This document shows, in pieces, positions 1-5,541 of a stretch of DNA of 24,231 nt. How positions within the stretch are numbered: position 1 is the first letter of the stretch; every line of letters begins with the position of its first letter. The notes below the pieces were generated by a model that made no database searches, was not told the DNA's origin, and saw nothing but the letters and a program-made list of their open reading frames with translations. The DNA comes from Streptomyces sp. WM6378 (GTDB lineage Bacteria > Actinomycetota > Actinomycetes > Streptomycetales > Streptomycetaceae). The stretch is from the NCBI RefSeq assembly GCF_001279695.1, contig NZ_LGDD01000008.1, positions 1 to 24,231 of the forward strand. The letters run 5' to 3'. The position numbers and the translations under genes are program-made.

Positions 1-99
1 GGCCCTCGAGTACATGCCGCAAGCGGCCGTGGCAGGAACGATGAGAACGCGGCCGACGAAGTGAGACCAAGCCACCTGACCGAGACAAAAGGCCCCGCC

Positions 100-128
100 G
101 AGCAATGCTGGAGACCTGTGGATCAGTT
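100..128 (+). repeat. Left terminal inverted repeat of the IS256-family element
   Basis: Begins GAGCAAT and contains AGACCTGTGGAT. The reverse complement occurs at 3039-3067 with 24 of 29 positions identical. It lies 95 bases upstream of the transposase start, a normal distance for IS256-family ends. Confidence 0.7.
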
Positions 129-222
129 CCGGGAAGGACGCGGAAGGCGTACCTTCCCGAATGATCCTTTGATGGTCACCGAGTAGGCCCGCGTTCGCAG
201 CGCGGGTCGGGAAGGCACGCCC

Positions 223-1473
223 GTGCTCAGCGTAGTCACCGACGACGGATCCACCCAGTCTGGATCCCTGATCGACGAGATCGTCCGCGAGGGCGCCCGC
301 CGGATGCTGGCCGCCGCGCTGGAGGCGGAAGTCAACCAGTACATAGCCGAGTTGACCGCAGAGACCGACGAACGCGGGCACCGCCTGGTCGTCCGCAACG
401 GCCACCACCAGCCCCGGACCGTGGTCACCGCCGCTGGCCCGGTCGAGGTCAGGGCCCCGCGAGTGAACGACCGGCGCGTCGACGACGCCACCGGCGAGCG
501 CAAGCGGTTCTCCTCGAGGATCCTCGCGCCGTGGTGCCGCAAGTCGCCAAAGATCTCCGAGGTGCTCCCGCTGCTCTACCTGCACGGACTGTCGTCCGGG
601 GACTTCGTACCCGCCCTGGAGCAGTTCCTCGGCGGCACCGCCGGCCTGTCCCCGGCCACCGTCACCCGGCTGACCAAGCAGTGGAGCGACGACCACGCTG
701 CCTTCCAGGCCCGTGACTTGTCTGACCGCGACTACGTCTCTGCGTGGGCCGACGGCGTGCACCCCAAGGTCCGCCTCGGGCAGGCTCACTCGTGCGTCCT
801 GGTCCTGCTCGGCGTCCGTCTGGACGGGACCAAGGAGCTCATCGCGCTTGCCGAGGGCCTGCGGGAGTCCACCGAGTCGTGGGCCGACCTGCTGCGCGAC
901 TGCCGCCGACGCGGCATGCGCGCCCCCGAGCTGGTGGTCGGCGACGGCGCCATGGGCCTGTGGCGCGCGCTCGCCGAGGTGTTCCCGCCCGCACGGCCGC
1001 AGAGGTGCTGGGTTCACAAGACCCGCAACGTCACGAACTGCCTGCCGAAGTCCGCCCAGCCGGGCGCGACGAAGGCGATGCAGGAGATCTACAACGCCGA
1101 GGACCGCGGCCACGCCGAGAAGGCGATCGATGCCTTCGCGAAGACCTACGGAGCCAAGTTCCCGAAGGCCGTCGCGAAGATCACCGAGGACCGGGAGGAA
1201 CTGCTCGCGTTCTACGACTTCCCGGCCGAGCACTGTATCCACCTGCGGACCACGAACCCCATCGAGTCAACCTTCTCGACGGTCAAGCTCCGGACCAAGG
1301 TCACGCGAGGTGCGGGCAGCCCGGCGGCCGCGCTCGCGATGGTGTTCAAGCTGGTCGAGTCAGCCCAGGCGCGATGGCGTTCAATCACCGGTGCCCATCT
1401 GGTGCCCCTGGTTCGCGCTGGCGCACGCTTCGAGAACGGCGTCCTCGTCGAACGCGAGGAGCAGGCCGCTTGA
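223..1473 (+). CDS. IS256-family (mutator-type) transposase
   Basis: A 416-residue DDE transposase that catalyses cut-and-circularise transposition of its own element. The catalytic triad is visible: Asp177 in SAWADGVHPK, Asp241 in VVGDGAMG and Glu348 in TNPIESTFSTVK, with the family's CWVHKTRN segment at about 262-269. The N-terminal segment SLIDEIVREGARRML and the overall length are typical, so the protein looks intact. The start is GTG at 223 after a run of GGGAAGG; the family-typical MLSVV opening supports it. The left terminal repeat lies upstream at 100-128, but the matching right repeat is displaced to 3039-3067, beyond two unrelated genes. The element is probably still able to make active transposase. 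Confidence 0.95.
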   Translation: MLSVVTDDGSTQSGSLIDEIVREGARRMLAAALEAEVNQYIAELTAETDERGHRLVVRNGHHQPRTVVTAAGPVEVRAPRVNDRRVDDATGERKRFSSRILAPWCRKSPKISEVLPLLYLHGLSSGDFVPALEQFLGGTAGLSPATVTRLTKQWSDDHAAFQARDLSDRDYVSAWADGVHPKVRLGQAHSCVLVLLGVRLDGTKELIALAEGLRESTESWADLLRDCRRRGMRAPELVVGDGAMGLWRALAEVFPPARPQRCWVHKTRNVTNCLPKSAQPGATKAMQEIYNAEDRGHAEKAIDAFAKTYGAKFPKAVAKITEDREELLAFYDFPAEHCIHLRTTNPIESTFSTVKLRTKVTRGAGSPAAALAMVFKLVESAQARWRSITGAHLVPLVRAGARFENGVLVEREEQAA

Positions 1474-1517
1474 TCGACTCAAGGAGCCACCAGCGCCGAG
1501 AGCTTGGTGTGACTGGA

Positions 1518-2228
1518 CTACCGCGTCCAGCGTCCCACGTCCGGCACGGTGCCGATCAGGCACTCGATGTCGGTCGGGAAGCCGGCGAGGGCATAGGCGG
1601 TCAGGCGCAGGTGGCCCTCAAGGCAGACCAGGTTGTCCTGCCTCTCGCCGACGAGGATGAGCGGAGGAAAGCGCTCACCTCTGATGACCGCGTGGGCCGC
1701 GTCGACGAACGGTTCGTTGGGCACGTCGAACGCCCGTAGCCCTGCTTTGATGCGTACGGCCGCGTCGGTCGGCCGGCGGTTGCCACCCGACAGTTCGACC
1801 CAGTAGGAATAGTCGAGGTAGCGCACGCTGGCCGCCTCGTCGGCGGACAGGACTGCCCAGGTCCACGTGATGTGAGTGGGGAAGTTCTCGAACAGGTCGC
1901 GGTTCTCGCCGTATCCGCGCGTCACAGCGAGCAGAGCGCGACGTGCGAGGTTCGCACCAGCGTCGGAGAGGTCCGGATGCGTCAGCAGCTGCCCGGCCCG
2001 CCCGGCTGCCGCCAGGTGGGACCGGAGGTCCTGGCCGAACCTCTGGCTGGACAGCTCGCCGCTCAAGAAGCAGGCGATCGTCTCGTCCTCACTACTCACA
2101 CCCAGTACCTGCACGACCGTCAGCATAGGGTCGAACTCGTCGGGTGCCGCAGCCTGCTCGCACGTCATATCGTCCAGAGGTCTTGACTGCTCGCTGACAA
2201 CGATAACCTCGTGAATGTCATCGGCCAT
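1518..2228 (-). CDS. Hypothetical protein with ParB-like C-terminal motif
   Basis: A 236-residue protein read on the minus strand. I do not recognise a named family. Its last 60 residues contain PPLILVGE, then LVCLEGHLRLTAYALAGFP and a final ECLIGTV; this pattern of a strand, a G/E-H-RL helix start and an AG-P turn resembles the ParB/sulfiredoxin-like fold (inference from pattern only). The middle is rich in aromatic residues (THITWTWAVLSADE). The ATG at 2228 is chosen because the reading upstream loses protein-like character and overlaps the divergent phosphotransferase gene; a shorter start at 2168 is possible. No clear ribosome site is visible. It sits back to back with the phosphotransferase, the two starts being 18 bases apart, inside the span bounded by the IS repeats. 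Confidence 0.7.
   Translation of the reverse strand: MADDIHEVIVVSEQSRPLDDMTCEQAAAPDEFDPMLTVVQVLGVSSEDETIACFLSGELSSQRFGQDLRSHLAAAGRAGQLLTHPDLSDAGANLARRALLAVTRGYGENRDLFENFPTHITWTWAVLSADEAASVRYLDYSYWVELSGGNRRPTDAAVRIKAGLRAFDVPNEPFVDAAHAVIRGERFPPLILVGERQDNLVCLEGHLRLTAYALAGFPTDIECLIGTVPDVGRWTR
2173..2192 (+). repeat. Internal partial copy of the IS right-end repeat
   Basis: TCCAGAGGTCTTGACT followed by GCTC matches 15 of 16 bases of the right end at 3045-3060 and then its GCTC after a 3-base gap. It lies inside the coding region of the minus-strand hypothetical gene. It may be a chance match or a trace of an older element boundary. Confidence 0.35.
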
Positions 2229-2246
2229 CCTGGGACACTGGCCGCC

Positions 2247-2993
2247 ATGGATGAGGTCAAAGTCGTCGTCGCCCATTCCGAGCGCGCGACCCTGCGCGTC
2301 GGCGACGTGTTCTTGAAGGTAGACCCCGATCAAGCACGCATCGACGTTGAGGTTGAGGCGATGGCCCTGGCACCGGTCCCGACGCCGGAGGTCCTGTGGC
2401 GCAAGCCGTCCGTGCTCGCGATCGCCGCGCTTCCGGGGACGGCGCTTGGGCGCCTTGGCGAGCCGTCGACCGCGTCGCCGGCGGCTTGGGCCGCGGCGGG
2501 TGCCGCCATTCGGAAGCTGCACGAGGCGCCGTTGCCGCCCTGGCCCGGTCGGCGCCGCCGGGGTCCCGACGAGTTGGCGGCGGAACTCGACGGCGAGTGC
2601 GAGTTGCTCGTGACGAATGGCGTCCTGCCCGCCGACCTGGTCACCCGCAACCGCCAGGTCGCCGAGGCTGCGATCCGGCCGTGGACTCCGGCGTTCACGC
2701 ACGGCGACCTGCAGATCGATCACGTCTTCGTCGACGGCGACGACGTCACAGGCATCATCGACTGGTCCGAGGCGGGCCGGGGTGATGCCCTGTTCGACCT
2801 CGCCACCTTGACGCTCGGACACGAGGAGCACGTCGAAGACGTCATCGCCGGCTATGGCACCGACATCGACCTCGACGTGATCCGCGCGTGGTGGTCGTTG
2901 CGGAGCCTGCTAGGGGTTCGCTGGCTGGTCGAACACGGCTTCGACCCGTTCGCGCAAGGCTGTGAAGTCGACGTGCTGAGATCCCGGATGTGA
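2247..2993 (+). CDS. Aminoglycoside-phosphotransferase-fold (APH) family protein
   Basis: About 248 residues from ATG 2247. The C-terminal half carries the APH catalytic signature: the Brenner-type motif HGDLQIDH (His-Gly-Asp, catalytic Asp), followed by VTGIIDWSEAG, whose Asp is the Mg-binding DFG equivalent, and DALFDLATL. The usual Asn of the HGDxxxxN loop is replaced by His, as in a subset of actinobacterial small-molecule kinases. The family transfers phosphate from ATP to small hydroxylated substrates; the substrate here is unknown and antibiotic resistance cannot be claimed. A GTG at 2211 would give a longer protein but overlaps the divergent gene, so ATG 2247 is preferred. A GC-rich hairpin at 2999-3013 follows the stop immediately. 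It lies between transposase and right IS end, so it may be a passenger gene. Confidence 0.85.
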   Translation: MDEVKVVVAHSERATLRVGDVFLKVDPDQARIDVEVEAMALAPVPTPEVLWRKPSVLAIAALPGTALGRLGEPSTASPAAWAAAGAAIRKLHEAPLPPWPGRRRRGPDELAAELDGECELLVTNGVLPADLVTRNRQVAEAAIRPWTPAFTHGDLQIDHVFVDGDDVTGIIDWSEAGRGDALFDLATLTLGHEEHVEDVIAGYGTDIDLDVIRAWWSLRSLLGVRWLVEHGFDPFAQGCEVDVLRSRM

Positions 2994-2998
2994 GGGGG

Positions 2999-3013
2999 CG
3001 GGGCCCGGCCCCG
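2999..3013 (+). terminator. GC hairpin just after the phosphotransferase stop
   Basis: CGGGGC-CCG-GCCCCG forms a perfect 6-bp stem with a 3-base loop beginning six bases after the TGA, followed by TTGCAAT rather than a long T-run. It is likely a transcription terminator of the Streptomyces type. Confidence 0.5.
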
Positions 3014-3038
3014 TTGCAATAGCCCGCGCTCGCGCGAC

Positions 3039-3067
3039 AACTCATCCACAGGTCTTGACTATTGCTC
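3039..3067 (-). repeat. Right terminal inverted repeat of the IS256-family element
   Basis: Contains ATCCACAGGTCT and ends ATTGCTC, the inverted counterpart of 100-128. The last base, C3067, forms part of the TAG stop of the truncated minus-strand gene next door, so the IS end supplies part of that stop codon. Confidence 0.7.
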
Positions 3068-3408
3068 TAGCCGAGGTGATCGGAGAGATCAAAATCCCTC
3101 GCGAGCTCACGCCTCGTACGGCTCGGGATCTCCACGTGGTGGCGGCCGAGGCACAGAACTTCCTGCAGCGCCATCCGCTCGGCCTGGCCAAGCTTCTCCG
3201 GCTCAAGAACGGCATCGGCGACAGTCGGCAGGCGGCCGTCGGGGCAGGCGGCCAGACTGGCGACCAGGCGCTCGTGCTTGGTGCTTCCCGCGCCGGGTGG
3301 AGGAAGGCCGAGGCGCTCGCACAGCGCCGGCAGCTCCTTCTCGGTATAGCGCGTGTACAGCGCGGCGAGCACGCTGTCGAGCAGCCCCCGCAACCGCGCC
3401 ATGTCCAT
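3067..3408 (-). pseudogene. Truncated AbiJ-like N-terminal domain protein
   Basis: A 113-residue minus-strand fragment. It starts at ATG 3408, five bases after a GGAGG site. The pattern LLDSVLAALYTRYTEKELPA, then RLGLPPPG, KHERLVASLAA, and finally EIPSRTRRELARDFDL near the C-terminus matches what I recall of the N-terminal domain of AbiJ-type abortive-infection proteins, where the EIPxRTRRE motif is followed by a longer C-terminal part. Here the reading stops within four codons of that motif region, using a TAG codon whose first base pairs with the terminal base of the IS right end (3067). The C-terminal effector portion is therefore missing, apparently removed by IS insertion. I could not find it in the 99 bases left of the element. 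Family assignment is from memory of the motif, not a search. Confidence 0.65.
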
Positions 3409-3470
3409 CTGTTCCTCCATCCCATGATGATGAGCGACACCCTGAGCACGAAGCCGACACTGTGAACACC

Positions 3471-3505
3471 AAGGCCCCCTGCAGCCTGCGGCCACAGAGG
3501 GCCTT
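3471..3505. terminator. Terminator-like inverted repeat AAGGCCC/GGGCCTT
   Basis: AAGGCCC at 3471-3477 pairs with GGGCCTT at 3499-3505, with a loop of 21 bases that contains its own CTGCAG palindrome. It sits in the 222-base gap between the AbiJ-like fragment and the lipoprotein gene and would serve the minus-strand lipoprotein transcript. Confidence 0.4.
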
Positions 3506-3629
3506 TCACATCACCACATCCCCAACGACAGTGTCGCCGTCGTGCTCATGCAGCGCATCGCACAACTGACGAGCAACGAGCCGAAGCCCTTGTCAGTCTC
3601 GGCGAGACGTGCAGGAGCGGACTCGATGC

Positions 3630-4292
3630 CTAGCGACCCGCGAGCGAAGCCGTGGGCGTCTCTCCTCGCAGAGTCTGCTGGAGCCGCTCCGCCTGCGTCT
3701 GCGCCAGGGACAACAGCATCTGCGAATCGTCCTGTTCCACATGCGTATCAGCCATCGCCACGACCACGGTGCCCACCCGCATCACCATCGACGTCACAGG
3801 ATGGCCCGAGGTCGTATTGAATCCCGTACGCGCCACGCTGGCATTACCGACGGTCGGCATGGAGACCTGGCGGTCGTCCTTGTTGGCAAAGGAGGCGCTG
3901 CGGCTCGTGTACCCAGCTCTTGCAGTGTCTCTGCCGTCGTATGCGGAGAGCTCGATGTAGACATAGCCCGTGCCCTCCACGTTGTCGTACTGCGCCGAGG
4001 CGAAGCCCGTCATTCCTGCACAGACCGTTGAGGACTTAGGGCAGTTCTTGGTCACGTCCCGGCCGCTGGGTTGCTTCTCAGCCTTCCATCCGGTGGGCAT
4101 GCCCTGCAGGTCCAGAACATTTTTGAGCTGGGAGAAGCTGACAGAGGCCGCCGAGTCGGGAGTCGCCACCTGGGAGCTGTGACCCTCGGCACTGGGCACC
4201 GTAGCGCTGTTGCCACAGCCAACTGCCGCCAGAGCCAGAGCGGTCAGTACCGCCGGTACCCGCACGCCCGTCATCCACTGCTTGCGGTGCAC
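3630..4292 (-). CDS. Secreted lipoprotein of unknown function
   Basis: A 220-residue protein. The GTG at 4292 is preferred as start because a strong GGGAGGGG ribosome site lies about six bases upstream; an in-frame ATG at 4274 is the alternative. The N-terminus has basic residues, then a hydrophobic stretch (VPAVLTALALAAVGC) ending in a lipobox with Cys at about residue 25, so the protein should be lipid-anchored on the outer face of the membrane. The mature part opens with a Ser/Thr-rich linker and contains two further Cys (NCPKSSTVCAG) that may form a disulphide. I do not recognise the domain; it resembles many streptomycete extracytoplasmic lipoproteins. It is monocistronic by spacing: hairpins lie on both sides. 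Confidence 0.85.
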   Translation of the reverse strand: MHRKQWMTGVRVPAVLTALALAAVGCGNSATVPSAEGHSSQVATPDSAASVSFSQLKNVLDLQGMPTGWKAEKQPSGRDVTKNCPKSSTVCAGMTGFASAQYDNVEGTGYVYIELSAYDGRDTARAGYTSRSASFANKDDRQVSMPTVGNASVARTGFNTTSGHPVTSMVMRVGTVVVAMADTHVEQDDSQMLLSLAQTQAERLQQTLRGETPTASLAGR

Positions 4293-4448
4293 CCGCTGCC
4301 CCTCCCCGTCCGAAGCCTGACGCAGAGCATAGATGCCGATCACAGCATGCCGAGTTGAAGGCTCCCATTCTCCGGGCCCAAACCTCGTTGAGACCCCGGC
4401 CGACGGAACGGGCTCTGCCGGTGAGCCGTTCACCGATCACCACCCTGG

Positions 4449-4471
4449 GGCAGCAGGGCGGCCCTGCTGCC
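4449..4471. terminator. Strong hairpin terminator between small gene and lipoprotein gene
   Basis: GGCAGCAGGG and CCCTGCTGCC form a perfect 10-bp stem with a 3-base loop. It lies about 100 bases beyond the stop of the minus-strand small gene at 4567-4752 and upstream of the lipoprotein gene, insulating the two. Confidence 0.65.
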
Positions 4472-4566
4472 TCGGGGGCTGATCTCGCCGGTGGCCCTAC
4501 GAGCAGTCCGGTGATCGTCCAATCGCTCGGCGGACCCGTCTTCGTCGGTCGGCGGAACGCCGTGCC

Positions 4567-4752
4567 CTATCGGCGGGATTCGATCCAGAGGACGAGGAGG
4601 CTGACGGCCCCGCTGCCGAGACTGTAGGAAGCCCCGCGAATCATCTGGTGACGGACAGATCGGCCGTAGTCGCGGCGCCACGTCTGCAAGCGCTTCGTGA
4701 TCCCGTTGCGTGGAGGGTTCGGGCCGTTGGAGCGCTTGTTAGGCTGCGTCAT
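4567..4752 (-). CDS. Small basic protein, one hydrophobic segment, function unknown
   Basis: A 61-residue minus-strand protein with an excellent ribosome site (AGGAAGG, about eight bases before ATG 4752). The N-terminal half is hydrophilic and basic (KRSNGPNPPRNG, then KRLQTWRRDYGRSVRHQM), and the C-terminal part has a moderately hydrophobic segment (ASYSLGSGAVSLLVLWIE) ending in ESRR. This could be a single membrane-inserted or membrane-associated helix. I do not recognise a family. Its own terminator-like hairpin (4449-4471) and the defence-related neighbourhood make it a distinct transcription unit. Confidence that it is a gene is good because of the ribosome site; no function is proposed. 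Confidence 0.65.
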   Translation of the reverse strand: MTQPNKRSNGPNPPRNGITKRLQTWRRDYGRSVRHQMIRGASYSLGSGAVSLLVLWIESRR

Positions 4753-5010
4753 AGGTGTTCCTTCCTGGGTGTTGGGATGCCGCACAGGGAGCCCTCCCGG
4801 CCACTGGCCTAGGAACCGATACCGGGGTTGCAGGGCTCCTTCTGTGTTCTCAGCGGAGTCTAACGACGGGCTTTGACAACGACCTTGACGCGCATGCGAG
4901 TTGAAGATCTTCGGGTGTAGCCAGACCAGGGAAACGCGTAGCGAACGCGGGCCTATGCGTAGCCAAAGCGTTCCGATCCTGCCCCTCTGAAGCGCCAAAA
5001 GTGAGACGCA

Positions 5011-5130
5011 TCACTTCGCCCGTCGAGCGGCGATAAGCCAACTGTAGGGACCACCCGCGGACTTGGCCTTCGTCACGTGGGATGGATGACTTCTCCTGGC
5101 CACGGGGCCGTACGTGCTGGTCAGGAAGGA
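5011..5130 (-). pseudogene. Possible C-terminal remnant of a methyltransferase
   Basis: The minus-strand reading ending at 5011 finishes HVTKAKSAGGPYSWLIAARR, which resembles the last strand of class I SAM-dependent methyltransferases. Nothing upstream in any frame looks like the rest of such an enzyme. The upstream limit given is approximate. This is a guess from a short tail. Confidence 0.2.
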
Positions 5131-5223
5131 GCTTGAGTAGCCAGCGGGGAAGCAGCGTCTAACCAGAGACCAACCAGGTCCAGGATGATGTTCGTGAATC
5201 TGGCTGGATCGGCACACTGGCGC

Positions 5224-5248
5224 TGCGGCTCCGGCGGTCGCAGCCGCA
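5224..5248. terminator. Hairpin downstream of the interrupted small gene
   Basis: TGCGGCT and AGCCGCA form a 7-bp stem with an 11-base loop, about 80 bases after the minus-strand stop at 5327. It is a possible end of the helicase-small gene transcript. Confidence 0.35.
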
Positions 5249-5326
5249 CCGGACCCGTCCTCGCGGCCGGCACGCAGATCTGCGCCGAGTTCAACTATGC
5301 CGCCATCGCCAGGCCCTGCCTCACCC

Positions 5327-5530
5327 TCACATAGAGCCGCCCTGCGGTTGCGGCTTCTTCCGCACGGGCTGTGCCTCGCGGCATTCCGGCGATCGTTCGT
5401 ACAGCACCACCCGGACCAGGAACTCCGCGAAGGCCACGCCGGACTTCGCGGCCTCTCGGCGTCATCGTGCTGCAGGCTCGCCCTGGGACAGACCTCGTTC
5501 CGAGGGCGGGCTGCGACGGCATGGTGGCAT
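5327..5530 (-). pseudogene. Small gene coupled to the helicase, with an in-frame TGA
   Basis: An ATG at 5530 follows the helicase stop by 11 bases and is preceded by GCGAGGAG, a good ribosome site. The reading runs 22 codons to ...GEPAAR, meets TGA at 5462-5464, then stays open in the same frame for 44 more codons with clearly protein-like sequence (REAAKSGVAFAEFLVRVVLY, ERSPECREAQ) before TGA at 5327. CGA to TGA is a single transition, so the simplest reading is a small accessory protein of about 67 residues broken by a nonsense mutation. An alternative is that only the downstream part is translated from an internal GTG. No family is recognised. As partner of a truncated helicase it fits a decaying operon. 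Confidence 0.5.
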
Positions 5531-5541
5531 GCTCCTCGCCG

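Larger units (their letters stand above)
100..3067 (+). mobile_element. IS256-family element, apparently carrying two passenger genes
   Basis: A left terminal repeat at 100-128 and an inverted copy at 3039-3067 match at 24 of 29 positions, including blocks GAGCAAT, AGACCTGTGGAT and AGTT. They bracket a full IS256-family transposase (223-1473) plus about 1.5 kb of other sequence with two genes (minus 1518-2228, plus 2247-2993). Ordinary IS256 elements end shortly after the transposase stop, so the extra 1.5 kb is unusual. Two readings fit: an IS carrying passengers, or a patchwork where one copy lost its right end and only the right end of another remains. I see no convincing 8-9 bp target duplication (outside bases GGCCCCGCC on the left, TAGCCGAGG on the right), which favours neither. 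The right end coincides with the break in the AbiJ-like gene fragment, supporting 3067 as a true boundary. Confidence 0.6.
4753..5326. other. 574-base gap holding a possible gene remnant and a hairpin
   Basis: No intact gene is seen. A minus-strand reading that ends at 5011 closes with GGPYSWLIAARRAK, a tail like that of SAM-dependent methyltransferases, without any recognisable upstream domain, so it is at most a remnant. AAGTGA-GACGCA-TCACTT (4999-5016) is a perfect 6+6 inverted repeat resembling an operator. A TGCGGCT/AGCCGCA hairpin at 5224-5248 follows the small interrupted gene and may end that transcript. Confidence 0.4.

Noticed and set aside
91..3076. Target-site duplication flanking the IS256-family element
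   Set aside because: Outside bases GGCCCCGCC and TAGCCGAGG do not match; the shared GCCGAG word is offset relative to the repeat ends.
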